Assembly: GCA_964479695.1 (NCBI GenBank)
Contig: CAYZSO010000006.1
Location: forward strand, 1-64,000
Source: JAAYZH01 sp964479695
GTDB lineage: Bacteria > Bacillota > Clostridia > Saccharofermentanales > Fastidiosipilaceae
Reading direction: 5' to 3'
Length of the DNA stretch: 64,000 nucleotides
A program made the position numbers and the translations under genes. The notes under the pieces are model-generated. The model ran no database searches and was not told the origin of the DNA. It saw nothing but the letters and a program-made list of their open reading frames with translations. Shown piece by piece: positions 25,543-34,912 of this stretch. Positions within the stretch are counted from its first letter, which is position 1; the number at the start of each line of letters is the position of its first letter.

Positions 25543-25965
25543 ATGCTGAAGAATATAAATCATCTGTTATCCCCCGATCTGCTGAAAATTCTCATGGAAA
25601 TGGGTCACGGAGATGAAATTGTTATTGCTGATGGAAACTATCCTAGCGCATCTAATGCGGCAAGGCTTGTCCGATTGGACGGTCTTGGCGGAGTAGATGT
25701 GTTAGAGGCAATTCTTTCAGTTTTACCTCTAGATATGGATTCAACTAATCCAGTGACAATGATGAATGTTAAGAGTGGTGATCCACAACCTGAAATATGG
25801 GAAGAATATCAGCGAATACTAGAGGAATCGAAAGAGAAGAACATTTCCATTGAATATTTGGATAGATTCGACTTTTATGAAAAGGGAAGGAAAGCATATG
25901 CAATTGTAGCCACCGGTGAAACAGCTACCTATGCAAACCTCATCCTTAGAAAGGGAGTAATTTAG
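25543..25965 (+). CDS. RbsD/FucU family sugar mutarotase
   Basis: This 140-residue protein is a member of the RbsD/FucU family, which speeds interconversion of sugar anomers and ring forms after uptake. The hallmark His block GHGDEIVIADGNYPS is at residues 23-37, and the end ETATYANLILRKGVI carries the conserved Tyr-Asn of the FucU branch. FucU enzymes accept L-fucose and related sugars such as ribose. D-arabinose has the same configuration at C2-C4 as L-fucose, so a FucU-type enzyme would suit it; that is inference. It is the first gene of the importer operon, just after the operator. Confidence 0.85.
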   Translation: MLKNINHLLSPDLLKILMEMGHGDEIVIADGNYPSASNAARLVRLDGLGGVDVLEAILSVLPLDMDSTNPVTMMNVKSGDPQPEIWEEYQRILEESKEKNISIEYLDRFDFYEKGRKAYAIVATGETATYANLILRKGVI

Positions 25966-25979
25966 AGGGGTAAAACACA

Positions 25980-27497
25980 ATGTTGCTGGAGATGAAAAAT
26001 ATCTGTAAGAGCTTCTCTGGAGTCAGAGTTTTAGACGATGTCAGCTTTGATTTGAAAGCAGGCGAAGTTCATGCAATTACTGGTGAAAATGGTGCCGGAA
26101 AATCTACGTTGGTGAAGATCCTAACTGGTGTCTACACTCGTGACAGCGGAGAAATACTTATCAATGATGTTCCTTGCGTATTTAATAATGTACATGAAGC
26201 CTTAGAACAAGGCGTTGTCATAGTTCACCAAGAATTGAATATGACAAAAGATTTAACAGTTGCTCAGAATATTTACCTTGGTAAAGAACCCAAAAAAGGG
26301 AAGTTCTTTATTGATGACCACAAAATGGTGGAACAAACACGTGAGCTTTTCAATCAACTATCAGTTTCTATTGATCCTGAAGCGATCATTGGGACCTTAA
26401 GTATTGGAGAGCAACAGATGGTTGAAATTGCGAAAGCATTATCTATCGATGCCAAGATTATTGTTTTTGATGAACCAACAGCTGCTCTTTCTTTGAAGGA
26501 GACTGATGTCTTATTTGGGATTATCCGTGACCTTGTTAAGAGAGGAATTGGTGTCATTTATATTTCACACCGTATGGCAGAGATTGGAGAAATTACTAAT
26601 CGTATTTCAGTCCTACGTGATGGCAAATACATAGCAACACTAGATACATCAGATTCCAATGAGGATCAGATTGTTCGATTGATGGTTGGCCGCGAACTAA
26701 CAGATAACCCAAAAGGCCAGTCTTCAGTAAATACAGACGAAGTAGTTTTAGAAGTAAAGAACTTATCCAGTAAAACTGGCATTCGAAATGCAAGCTTTAA
26801 ACTATACAAAGGAGAGGTTCTAGGATTCTCCGGCTTAATGGGCGCTGGGAGAACAGAGCTCGCCAGGTTAATCTTCGGTGCGGACATGCATACTGAAGGC
26901 GAAATTTACGTACATGGGAAAAAGGTAGAAATCTCCAATACTTCAGATGCAATAGAATTAGGGATTGGTTACGTTTCAGAGGACCGACGAAAGAGTGGGG
27001 TTCTCGTCAACGACTCAATTGCAGAAAATATATCCATCAATAACTTGGATAACCTAAAGGTCAAGGGGCCAATACCGCTGCTAAGTGATCAAAAAATGCA
27101 TCAACAAGCGGACTATTACCGTGATAAGTTACAGATAAGGTCGACCGGCTCGGATCAAAAAGTTATTAAGTTGTCTGGCGGTAATCAACAAAAAGTTAGT
27201 ATCGCAAAATGGCTAGCCCGTGGTAGTGAAATACTCATCATGGATGAACCTACTAGAGGAATAGATGTAGGAGCGAAATCAGAAATCTACGATTTGATTA
27301 ATCAGCTTATTGAAGAAGGAAAATCAATTATCATGATTTCTTCTGAAATGAACGAGGTTTTGAAAATGAGTGACAGGATTCTTGTCATGTCTGAAGGCCG
27401 AATTACTAAGGAGTTAGAGGCCAAAGATGCCAACCAAGAAATTATCATGAAATATGCCGTTAGCGCTAGGGAGGAACTCGTACATGAACAAAATTAA
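25980..27497 (+). CDS. Pentose ABC transporter ATP-binding protein, RbsA type
   Basis: This is a 505-residue tandem ATPase of the CUT2 class. Domain 1 has Walker A GENGAGKST (residues 35-43), LSIGEQQMVEIAKAL and IVFDEPTAALS. Domain 2 has the degenerate Walker A GLMGAGRTE normal for RbsA-like proteins, then LSGGNQQKVSIAKWLA and LIMDEPTRGIDVGAK. It should energise the permease encoded next. The permease start lies inside the 3' end of this gene, so translation is coupled. Confidence 0.95.
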   Translation: MLLEMKNICKSFSGVRVLDDVSFDLKAGEVHAITGENGAGKSTLVKILTGVYTRDSGEILINDVPCVFNNVHEALEQGVVIVHQELNMTKDLTVAQNIYLGKEPKKGKFFIDDHKMVEQTRELFNQLSVSIDPEAIIGTLSIGEQQMVEIAKALSIDAKIIVFDEPTAALSLKETDVLFGIIRDLVKRGIGVIYISHRMAEIGEITNRISVLRDGKYIATLDTSDSNEDQIVRLMVGRELTDNPKGQSSVNTDEVVLEVKNLSSKTGIRNASFKLYKGEVLGFSGLMGAGRTELARLIFGADMHTEGEIYVHGKKVEISNTSDAIELGIGYVSEDRRKSGVLVNDSIAENISINNLDNLKVKGPIPLLSDQKMHQQADYYRDKLQIRSTGSDQKVIKLSGGNQQKVSIAKWLARGSEILIMDEPTRGIDVGAKSEIYDLINQLIEEGKSIIMISSEMNEVLKMSDRILVMSEGRITKELEAKDANQEIIMKYAVSAREELVHEQN

Positions 27498-28455
27498 AAA
27501 TAACAAGCTCAGGAAAATCGTTTCTTCTCAGCAATTTATTGCTGGGCTTGCATTAGTCGTATTGTATTTATTCTTTTACTCCATGAGTGTACCATTCCGG
27601 TCATTTAGTACATTAACGAGTATATTTGATGCGGCATATTACCTTGGCTTTTTAGCAATAGGTGTTACATTTGTAATTGCTACAGGCGGAATTGACCTTT
27701 CTTTGGGAACCGGTATGATTACATCCGCAATCATTGGAGGTCTCTTATACCAAAATTATGGTTTACCTGTTTGGATTTCAATGATAGTAACGCTCTTAGT
27801 TGGATTGCTTCTAGGCTTCACGAATGGTTTCCTCGTTGCCAAACTGAAAATAGCCCCCTTTATCGCAACACTCGGAACACAAATGCTGATGTTAGGCCTT
27901 GGTTCTATTGTGTCGAAAATCCAGACAGTCAATTTCCCGCTTAGATCCAGTGAACAAGGATATTACAAGAGCCTGTTCAGAACAAATTCCAATTTCCCCA
28001 CTGGCATTTTTCTTTTGCTTGGTCTTGCTTTTATCTTCTATCTTGTTCTAAATAAGAGTAAAACAGGACGTTATATATTAGCAATAGGCAGTAATGAAGA
28101 AGCGACTCGACTTTCAGGTATTAACACAGTGAAACGTAAGTGGGTTGCCTATATCATAAGCGGTTTTTTTGTTGGATTAGCAGGTATTGCTTATTCTGCA
28201 ACGTACACATCTATTACACCAGGCCTAGGAACAGGAATAGAGACGAATGCAATTGCAGGCGCAATTATTGGTGGTACTTCGATGGCAGGTGGTATAGCAA
28301 GTATTCCCGGAACAATCATAGGTGTATTCATAATGGTCATCCTGCAGACAGGACTACCATTTATTGGGCTCCAACCTCACTACCAAACGTTTATAACGGG
28401 CTTGGTAATAATTGCTGCGGTATACATTGATGTATTTAAGCAAGGAAAGGAGTAG
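27484..28455 (+). CDS. Pentose ABC transporter permease, RbsC type
   Basis: This 323-residue membrane protein has about eight to ten hydrophobic segments of the branched CUT2 permease family. Family blocks include GVTFVIATGGIDLSLGTGM and GTSMAGGIASIPGTIIGVFIM. The ATG at 27484 is chosen over the in-frame start at 27454 because AGGGAGG is just upstream and the protein then begins MNKIKNNKLRK. It overlaps the ATPase gene by 14 bases. Confidence 0.93.
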   Translation: MNKIKNNKLRKIVSSQQFIAGLALVVLYLFFYSMSVPFRSFSTLTSIFDAAYYLGFLAIGVTFVIATGGIDLSLGTGMITSAIIGGLLYQNYGLPVWISMIVTLLVGLLLGFTNGFLVAKLKIAPFIATLGTQMLMLGLGSIVSKIQTVNFPLRSSEQGYYKSLFRTNSNFPTGIFLLLGLAFIFYLVLNKSKTGRYILAIGSNEEATRLSGINTVKRKWVAYIISGFFVGLAGIAYSATYTSITPGLGTGIETNAIAGAIIGGTSMAGGIASIPGTIIGVFIMVILQTGLPFIGLQPHYQTFITGLVIIAAVYIDVFKQGKE

Positions 28456-28553
28456 GGAGTAATCGAGAGAAGTAATAATCGAGGTATGGAGCATTTCAGG
28501 TAGGGTATTCAAAAAGGACACATTTCGATGTGCAGAGTTAAAAAGGAGAAATT

Positions 28554-29672
28554 ATGAAAAAAATCGTATCTAGACTAACAGCTGCTCTAACATCAGCAGT
28601 CATTTTAGCTTCATGTGGTACTACCACAGTGACGACAGGTGGTCAAGCTTCCCCGGACAATACAACGGGTGGTTCTACGACTCCGCTAAAAATCGAAGTC
28701 ATCGCTAAAGGCTTTACTCAACAGTTCTGGACGGCAGTTAAAAATGGTTCCCAACAAGCTGCAGATGAATATAATGTTGAGATGAACTTCACGGGACCAG
28801 CAAACGAAACAGCAATACAGGAGCAGGCAAATATGCTTGCTAATGCAATTAACAAGGACCCTGACGCAATAGCGTTGGCATCTCTGGATACAGTATCTCA
28901 GGTTGATTTATTAAACCAAGCTAAGCAAAAAGGTATCCCGATTATTGGGTTTGACTCTGGTGTTCCAGACGCACCGGAAGGTTCAGTTCTCGCAACTGCG
29001 GCGACAGATAACAAAGCAGCTGCAAAAATAGCAGGAGAGAAAATATTTGAAGCTGTACAGAGCAAGATAGCTGCTGCTTCAGCAGAAAATCCTGTTCGAG
29101 TGGCTGTGTTGTCTCAGGAAGTTAACTCGCAGTCTATTAGTGAAAGAACTGAAGGATTCATTGAGTCAATTACAGAGAAATCTAAAGCACTGGCAAATGT
29201 TGGTGACGCGATTGCAGTAGTTGGCAATGATAAATACAATACGGGAGATGCGTCCAAGGCTGTTGTTATCATCCAAGTTCAAGTTCCGGCGGATGCAACA
29301 GATTCAAATGTTCAATCATCTGCGCTTGCACTGCTTAACATGGAAAACTTAGTTGGAGTGTTCTCTTCGAATGAGACCGCATCCAAAGGCCTTCTCAATG
29401 CTAATGAATCACTTGGCGGCGTATTAGGCTCAGCTGAGGACAAAATTGTAGCCGCAGGTTTTGACTCCGGTACATTGCAAAAAGAAGCTGTAAAAAATGG
29501 TACATTTATTGGTTCTGTGACTCAAGATCCTATTACTATTGGGTACAGTGCTGTTGAGCTTGCAGTCAAGGTTGCCCGTGGTGAGGCAGTTTCAGACTTT
29601 GCAGTTCCAGCAGCCTGGTATAACGCAGAAAATATCGACTCAGCGGAAATTGCACCGCTACTTTATGACTAA
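28554..29672 (+). CDS. Pentose-binding lipoprotein, RbsB type
   Basis: This is a 372-residue periplasmic-binding-protein-like lipoprotein with lipobox LASC (Cys21) and a Thr/Gly-rich linker. The type I fold is evident from IEVIAKGFTQQFWTAVKNGS, a first strand and helix, GIPIIGFDSGV and VAAGFDSGTLQKEAVKNGTFIGSVTQDP. Relatives bind ribose, allose, xylose or arabinose, so the ligand is a monosaccharide. The two-domain layout and operon suggest it feeds the RbsAC-like proteins upstream. It is followed by a strong hairpin. Confidence 0.92.
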   Translation: MKKIVSRLTAALTSAVILASCGTTTVTTGGQASPDNTTGGSTTPLKIEVIAKGFTQQFWTAVKNGSQQAADEYNVEMNFTGPANETAIQEQANMLANAINKDPDAIALASLDTVSQVDLLNQAKQKGIPIIGFDSGVPDAPEGSVLATAATDNKAAAKIAGEKIFEAVQSKIAAASAENPVRVAVLSQEVNSQSISERTEGFIESITEKSKALANVGDAIAVVGNDKYNTGDASKAVVIIQVQVPADATDSNVQSSALALLNMENLVGVFSSNETASKGLLNANESLGGVLGSAEDKIVAAGFDSGTLQKEAVKNGTFIGSVTQDPITIGYSAVELAVKVARGEAVSDFAVPAAWYNAENIDSAEIAPLLYD

Positions 29673-29683
29673 TTGACTTTTAA

Positions 29684-29721
29684 TTAAGGGTCTCTTGCAG
29701 AAAAGCTGCAGAGACCCTTAA
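29684..29721 (+). terminator. Long hairpin after the binding-protein gene
   Basis: TTAAGGGTCTCTTGCAG pairs with CTGCAGAGACCCTTAA across an AAAAG loop with one bulge. No T-run follows, so it may stabilise the binding-protein mRNA or attenuate the downstream regulator, kinase and isomerase genes. Confidence 0.7.
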
Positions 29722-29762
29722 ACTGCTTGTATGTATCCATAAAATCTTTAAGAGGCATTAAT

Positions 29763-30713
29763 ATGAAAAACACTTCAATCAAGGATATAGCCAAGCGACT
29801 AAATATTTCTACTGCTACAGTTTCGAGAGCCCTTAACAACACAAGTTATGCAAGTAAAGAAATTAAAGAACTCGTCTTAAAAACCGCGAAAGAGATGAAC
29901 TATATTCCTAATAATGTCGCTAAAAGCTTACAACAGAAAAAAACAAATATGGTAGGCATAGTCGTGCCGGATATTTCTAACCCATATTTTTTAACCGCAG
30001 CAAAGGGAATTGAGGACACTTTAAAATCTGATGAACTTACGCTTATTTTTACAAGTAGCAACGAGAATGTCGATGATGAAAAACGAATATTGACAGCAAT
30101 GAATCGTCAACGAGTTGATGTAATTGTTCTGGCTACAGCAGGCATAACAAATGAAGAGCTTTTGAAGTTAGGTATCCAGAATATACCAATAATCCTTTTT
30201 GATAGAACCATTGAAGGCTCTGATTATAGCTGTGTTGTCGAAGATAACTCCGGCAAGGCGTACCAGTTGACTAATCAAGTAATTGAGCAAGGGCATAAAG
30301 ATATTGGTGTCGTAGTTGGCTCATTACGTGTTAGCACGGGTGTACAAAGATTAATGGGTGTTCAGAAGTGTTTTGCTGATCACGACCTATTCATCCCAAA
30401 AGAGAACTATTTTTATGGGAATTTTACTCAAACCGGTGGCTCTGATGCTGCTGATTATTTTCTGTCTATGGATAAGAAGCCAACATGTATCTTATCTTTT
30501 AACAATAATATGACGATAGGTCTGATTAATCGGCTTCTTGATTTGGACAAATGGGAAGATTCTAATATTACTATTGCTAGCTATGGCAACTTCGATTTGG
30601 AGAAGATCCTTAATAGGACTCAGTATATAAGCATTAAGCAAAATCCATACGAGATGGGATGTTCTGTAGGAGAAATTATCAACCAAATTGTTGAAGGGAA
30701 TTATAAAAATTAA
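29763..30713 (+). CDS. LacI family transcriptional regulator
   Basis: This 316-residue regulator has an N-terminal HTH (SIKDIAKRLNISTATVSRALNN), hinge AKSLQQKKTNMVGIVVPDISNPYF and a type I sugar-binding core. The ATG at 29763 is chosen because it begins directly at the HTH and has AAGAGG upstream; the frame opens at 29727. It is encoded between the importer and the kinase/isomerase genes. The perfect palindrome at 25509-25526 is its most likely operator, with an imported pentose or phosphate as inducer. Confidence 0.92.
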   Translation: MKNTSIKDIAKRLNISTATVSRALNNTSYASKEIKELVLKTAKEMNYIPNNVAKSLQQKKTNMVGIVVPDISNPYFLTAAKGIEDTLKSDELTLIFTSSNENVDDEKRILTAMNRQRVDVIVLATAGITNEELLKLGIQNIPIILFDRTIEGSDYSCVVEDNSGKAYQLTNQVIEQGHKDIGVVVGSLRVSTGVQRLMGVQKCFADHDLFIPKENYFYGNFTQTGGSDAADYFLSMDKKPTCILSFNNNMTIGLINRLLDLDKWEDSNITIASYGNFDLEKILNRTQYISIKQNPYEMGCSVGEIINQIVEGNYKN

Positions 30714-30772
30714 ATAATTCGTAGGTTGTTTTGAATATCGAATTAGGTAGATGAAAGTGAGGAATTAAGGCT

Positions 30773-31672
30773 TTGAAAATACTAGTGGTTGGAAGTTTTA
30801 TGATGGATCATGTTTTTTCAACTTCCAGAATCCCCAATGAAGGCGAAACAGTCATAGGCACTGATTTTTTGCGAAATCCTGGTGGTAAAGGCATCAATCA
30901 AGCAATTTCTGCAGCCAGATTGGGAGCAGACGTTATCATGTTCGGCAAACTTGGTGATGATTCAAATGGACATGAATTTAAAGAAGAGCTTGAACGCGAA
31001 GGCATTCATCATGAGGGAGTTTTAATAGATCAGAATTATACTACGGGAGTAGGAGGGATATACAAGGAATTGAACTCCAATAACAGGATTATTGTAGTAC
31101 CAGGTGCCAATCGACATTACACATTCGATGAATTCAACGAAGCTTTTTCGACCATTGGCTCTGTAGATTACGCGATTCTTCAATTAGAAATGGATCTAGA
31201 GGTTACTTGGGAGATTATCAAGATATTGAAGAAGAATAAAATTAAAACAATATTGAATCCCGCTCCTGCTGCAGAAATCCCCTTGGAGGTTTTGGATGGT
31301 CTAGACTATATAACTCCAAACGAGCACGAACTAAGCCTTATCACAAATGTTTCTACGTCAACAATTGATGAAGTTAAGTATGCAGCGACAATTCTCCTTG
31401 ATAAAGGTGTGAAAAATGTAGTTGTAACGCTTGGCGATAATGGCGCATATGTTATGAATCACGAATTGTCTAAACACGTTCCCGGAATCAAAGTTAATGC
31501 AATAGATACAGTGGCCGCAGGTGATTCATTTAATGGTGCGTTGGCTGTTGCTTTGGGTGAAGGAAAAACATTGGAGCAAGCATGTCAAATTGCGAATAAA
31601 GTAGGCTCTATAACAGTTACGAGAGTGGGAGCCATTTCAAGTTTGCCTTACAGAGAAGAGGTTATTATATGA
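30773..31672 (+). CDS. Ribokinase-like pentose kinase (PfkB family)
   Basis: This 299-residue PfkB carbohydrate kinase starts at TTG, placed after GAGGAATTAAGG. It shows the first family signature GGKGINQAISAARLGA and the second, DTVAAGDSFNGALAVAL, with catalytic base Asp251. Ribokinases phosphorylate the C5 hydroxyl of D-ribose, and some accept D-arabinose. The next gene is an arabinose-5-phosphate isomerase homologue, so D-arabinose is the better-fitting substrate. That reading is inference; ribose remains possible. Confidence 0.9.
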   Translation: MKILVVGSFMMDHVFSTSRIPNEGETVIGTDFLRNPGGKGINQAISAARLGADVIMFGKLGDDSNGHEFKEELEREGIHHEGVLIDQNYTTGVGGIYKELNSNNRIIVVPGANRHYTFDEFNEAFSTIGSVDYAILQLEMDLEVTWEIIKILKKNKIKTILNPAPAAEIPLEVLDGLDYITPNEHELSLITNVSTSTIDEVKYAATILLDKGVKNVVVTLGDNGAYVMNHELSKHVPGIKVNAIDTVAAGDSFNGALAVALGEGKTLEQACQIANKVGSITVTRVGAISSLPYREEVII

Positions 31673-32262
31673 ACTATGCTGAAGAATATTTGGATTGTGC
31701 TTTAAATGAACTTCATAAATTTCGAAATGCAGTAGATTTCGAAAAGATTGATCAAGCAGCAAAGCTCATTTTTGATAGAGAGTCTCATGGAAATAGAACC
31801 CATGTAACTGGAATAGGAAAGCCGAGTTACGTGGCAGGTTATATTGCCTCTCTACTTTCTTCCACTGGAACAAAAGCCTATACCCTTCATGGAACAGAGG
31901 CAGTACATGGGAGTAGCGGACAAGTTGAAGAAGGTGATGTTGTAATTGCTATTTCAAATAGTGGACAAACGCAAGAGCTTATTGCTACTATTCAAACCCT
32001 GATTAATAACGGGGCAAAAATCATTGCAGTAACTCGAAATGAAGAGTCTTGGTTGGCGCAACATTCTGATGTCACTCTTATTGCCAAAGTGGACCAAGAA
32101 GGTGATTCAATGAATAAACCACCTCGAGCATCAATTCTCGCAGAGATGATTATTCTACAGGCTTTGAGTGTGGTTTTACAAGAAAACCGGGGGCTCGATC
32201 CACAACAATATGTAAAATGGCATCCTGGTGGTGCGTTGGGGGCTTCAATCTCAAATAAGTGA
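31669..32262 (+). CDS. SIS-domain sugar-phosphate isomerase, KpsF/GutQ-like (arabinose-5-phosphate isomerase type)
   Basis: This 197-residue single SIS-domain protein has THVTGIGKPSYVAG, HGTEAVHGSSG, VIAISNSGQTQEL and, at residues 185-191, HPGGALG. The last motif is diagnostic of the KdsD/KpsF/GutQ family, which interconverts D-arabinose 5-phosphate and D-ribulose 5-phosphate. The CBS pair found in the long forms is absent, but single-domain forms are known. Gram-positive bacteria make no Kdo lipopolysaccharide, so a catabolic use is likely here. It overlaps the kinase gene by four bases. A 6-phospho-3-hexuloisomerase is the alternative but lacks HPGGALG. Confidence 0.85.
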   Translation: MNYAEEYLDCALNELHKFRNAVDFEKIDQAAKLIFDRESHGNRTHVTGIGKPSYVAGYIASLLSSTGTKAYTLHGTEAVHGSSGQVEEGDVVIAISNSGQTQELIATIQTLINNGAKIIAVTRNEESWLAQHSDVTLIAKVDQEGDSMNKPPRASILAEMIILQALSVVLQENRGLDPQQYVKWHPGGALGASISNK

Positions 32263-32311
32263 GTAATTCATAGATTTTGAGAATTTTGCCGATTCAAGTG
32301 GAGAGTTATAG

Positions 32312-33535
32312 ATGAAATGGTATTGCTGGTTTAGCTCGCTATTAATTGTTGTTGCCCTGTCACTAGGATCTTGTGGTACGAGTCTAGGAACTTCTGATGG
32401 GGCAATTGTGGCAAATACGAGCGAGTCTTCAACGATGAATACTGCTGCTCCTACTACAAAAGCACCCAAGCCCTATGAAGTCACGATTCCAAATCCAAGT
32501 ATTTGGACAAATGATTTTTCAGATCTGAACTACAATATTAAAGGCATTGAAGGAATGAAAACAATAGGCCTCATTACTGGTGATGGCTCTGATAATAAAA
32601 CACGTAAGCGTTTCAGAGTGGGCGGAACAGATTTAGGCATCCCAGTTGTTCACAATGAGAATCTATATCTTTGGTTTGGCGACACATTTTGGGGTACCAA
32701 TGATGGCAAGCCGATGGAGGGAGGGCTGTGGAGAAGCAATGTCCTTGCAATAAGTATCGATATGGATTTTTCTGATGGGATCACAATTGATGATATGGTG
32801 GGTAAACAAAGGAATTCTTATAAAGAAGCAAGCGAATTATTGGAAAGCCAAAAAGTACCTGGATTAGAGCACACAGTAATACCAACCGGATCAATTTCAA
32901 TAAATGGCAAGTTATATGCCTATTTCATGAGTGTCAAAGAATGGGGAGAACCAGGAGAGTGGACTATTAATTATGGTGGTCTTGCAGTTTCTGAAGACGA
33001 TGGTAATACCTTTGTGAAAATCAATAACTTCACACAAGAACCAGGGAAGTTCGGTCAGTTCTCCGCCAAAATAGTTGGAGAGTATGTCTATGGTATTGGT
33101 GTCGGCGGGGGACGCTTTGGCGATGCATATTTATCCCGTGTGAAATCTGAAGATGTTGAAGATTTAAGCAAATATGAATATTACATAGGTGTGTCTGATG
33201 GTATCCCAGAGTTCTCATCTGATGTTGAACAGTCAATAAAGATTATTGATAAACCTGTTGGAGAGCCTTCGTTTATGTTTAATGAGTATTTGCAAGAATG
33301 GATAGTGACCTACTTGAATGAGGACGAGAGAGCGATTGTTATGAGAGTTGCGAAAAATCTCTGGGGTCCTTACAGTGATGAACTCGTTCTAGCACATGCT
33401 TCAGACTTTACTTCTCTTTATGGTGGTTTCGTTGACGAAGTTATGACAGAGGAGAATGGTAAAGTTTTCTATTTTACGATGTCCATGTGGGACCCCGTGT
33501 ACAATGTCGTTCTAATGCAAACTACTCTGAAATAG
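32312..33535 (+). CDS. DUF4185 lipoprotein, GH183-type candidate endo-D-arabinanase
   Basis: This 407-residue lipoprotein has lipobox LGSC (Cys21), a Ser/Thr linker to about residue 50 and then a beta-propeller-like domain. It matches DUF4185 by GTDLGIPV, LYLWFGDTFWG, PTGSISINGKLYAYFMS, VGEPSFMFNEYLQEWIVTYLN and LYGGFVDE. DUF4185 members were shown to be endo-D-arabinofuranases acting on mycobacterial arabinogalactan and are now family GH183. Asp107 (GTDLG) and Asp124 (FGDTF) are the acidic pair I would expect at the active site; that assignment is by motif only. Held outside the membrane, it could cut D-arabinan into importable oligomers. Confidence 0.75.
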   Translation: MKWYCWFSSLLIVVALSLGSCGTSLGTSDGAIVANTSESSTMNTAAPTTKAPKPYEVTIPNPSIWTNDFSDLNYNIKGIEGMKTIGLITGDGSDNKTRKRFRVGGTDLGIPVVHNENLYLWFGDTFWGTNDGKPMEGGLWRSNVLAISIDMDFSDGITIDDMVGKQRNSYKEASELLESQKVPGLEHTVIPTGSISINGKLYAYFMSVKEWGEPGEWTINYGGLAVSEDDGNTFVKINNFTQEPGKFGQFSAKIVGEYVYGIGVGGGRFGDAYLSRVKSEDVEDLSKYEYYIGVSDGIPEFSSDVEQSIKIIDKPVGEPSFMFNEYLQEWIVTYLNEDERAIVMRVAKNLWGPYSDELVLAHASDFTSLYGGFVDEVMTEENGKVFYFTMSMWDPVYNVVLMQTTLK

Positions 33536-33542
33536 ACATTAA

Positions 33543-33562
33543 TCTGCGACCGAAAGCGCAGA
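33543..33562. terminator. Small hairpin between convergent genes
   Basis: TCTGCG pairs with CGCAGA over an eight-base loop between the GH183-type gene and the minus-strand LacI gene. Flanking T-rich DNA is weak, so the call is modest. Confidence 0.45.
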
Positions 33563-33583
33563 ATTATACTTAGCTTTGCTTTA

Positions 33584-34609
33584 TCAGATTATTTTCCTAG
33601 TGGATTCCCTCACAACAAGCCGTGGTTCTAAGCGAATGACTGATGCACCAGAACGCTTTCCCTCGATCTTTTCTATTAATAGCTGGGAAGATATTTGGCC
33701 TAATTGATATTGCTTCATATCTACTGATGTTAAGCCAGGATGTATAGCATCTGCATAGTCAGTATTATCTAAACTAACGATGGAGAAATCTTTTGGGATA
33801 CTATATCCGTGCTGTTGCAAGGTGGAAACAACTCCCATGGACATTAAATCATTAGAAGAGACTATTCCTGTAAAAGGCAGGTCTCTTCTTTCGTTCCTTT
33901 GTACTATTTCTCGAGCAAGAGCCTTTCCACTGTCTATCGTGTAATTGCCGTAAAAAATATTATCTTCATGATAATCGAGGTTGTTTTCTGACATGCATGA
34001 AGCAAAACCCTTAAATCTTTCTTGGGTGGTCTGTTCAGAAGGGTTGCCAATGATTACAGCAATGTTTTTATGGCCCAACTCAATTAAATGCTCTGTAGCG
34101 ATGTACATCGCTTGGGTATGATCAATGTACACACTATCAAAAGTATCATCTTTCTTGCGCGAAGGGACATTATTCGTTGTGACAACTGGCGAATCAGTTT
34201 TTCGAATGTGTTCCACAAGTTCCTCGTTAAAGTCAAAAGAAACCATAATCAGTCCGTCACCGTATTGCTCTGATAATAAATTAAGAAACTTGAGTTCTTT
34301 CTGCTTGTCATGCTGTGTATAACATAACATGGAGTAATAACTATTTTCATCCAGGTACTCTGTCGTTCCTCTGATCATTTCGAAATAAAATGGGTTCAAT
34401 ATATCCGGAATACAGAACAGAACCCTATTACTTCTCTTGAGCTTAAGGGCTCTACCTGCGTTAGAGGGTCTGTAATTTAACTCTTTTGCAGCAATTACTA
34501 TTATTTCCTTTGTAGCGGGATCGCAATAACCAGAGTTATTAAGGGCTCTAGAAACTGTAGAAGGCGAAAATCCTGTTGCCTTTGAGATATCATATATTGT
34601 TGTTTTCAT
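33584..34609 (-). CDS. LacI family transcriptional regulator
   Basis: This 341-residue regulator has its HTH at the N-terminus (TIYDISKATGFSPSTVSRALNN) and a type I binding core (RVLFCIPDILNPFYFEM ... GIVSSNDLMSMGVVSTLQQ ... VSLDNTDYADAIHPGLTSVDM). The start at 34609 begins at the HTH; the frame upstream to 34696 lacks a ribosome site. It is divergent from the GH172 and second importer operon. The imperfect CG-centred operator at 34913-34929 overlaps the start region of that operon and is its likely target. Confidence 0.92.
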   Translation of the reverse strand: MKTTIYDISKATGFSPSTVSRALNNSGYCDPATKEIIVIAAKELNYRPSNAGRALKLKRSNRVLFCIPDILNPFYFEMIRGTTEYLDENSYYSMLCYTQHDKQKELKFLNLLSEQYGDGLIMVSFDFNEELVEHIRKTDSPVVTTNNVPSRKKDDTFDSVYIDHTQAMYIATEHLIELGHKNIAVIIGNPSEQTTQERFKGFASCMSENNLDYHEDNIFYGNYTIDSGKALAREIVQRNERRDLPFTGIVSSNDLMSMGVVSTLQQHGYSIPKDFSIVSLDNTDYADAIHPGLTSVDMKQYQLGQISSQLLIEKIEGKRSGASVIRLEPRLVVRESTRKII

Positions 34610-34879
34610 ATTGACCTTATCTAACCTGACTTGATGCTTAAACCACACACTGTGACATGTTGTAGTCCTGACGTGCGTTTGGAAAATTTGCATCACAATT
34701 TTGGCATTCTGAGTTCTCTGATTTTACCAGAAGTGACATCTAGAAGCATTTATTATTACATTAGTTATTTTTGAAGCAATTATTTTGAAATTCTTTTCAG
34801 GAATCGTCTCTCGACTTTGAATAAACAGGTGCTTATAGGGAAAAAGAAAAATATTTTTGGGAAAAAAGATAGAAAAGAC
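34610..34879. other. Divergent control region, regulator side
   Basis: The AT-rich stretch between the LacI gene and the promoter for the GH172 operon holds no supported gene. It must contain the regulator's own promoter, which I could not place with confidence. Confidence 0.5.
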
Positions 34880-34907
34880 TTGAATATGTGCAAAATGAAT
34901 ATATAAT
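34880..34907 (+). promoter_or_regulatory. Sigma-A-type promoter for the GH172/importer operon
   Basis: TTGAAT (34880-34885) and a perfect TATAAT (34902-34907) are separated by 16 bases. The operator follows immediately, so repression by blocking initiation is expected. Confidence 0.7.
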
Positions 34908-34912
34908 GGAAT

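Noticed and set aside
32312..33535. Sialidase or GH43-type enzyme
   Set aside because: The propeller-like repeats are compatible, but the GTDLG and FGDTF blocks and overall pattern fit DUF4185 better and no Asp-box repeats are seen.
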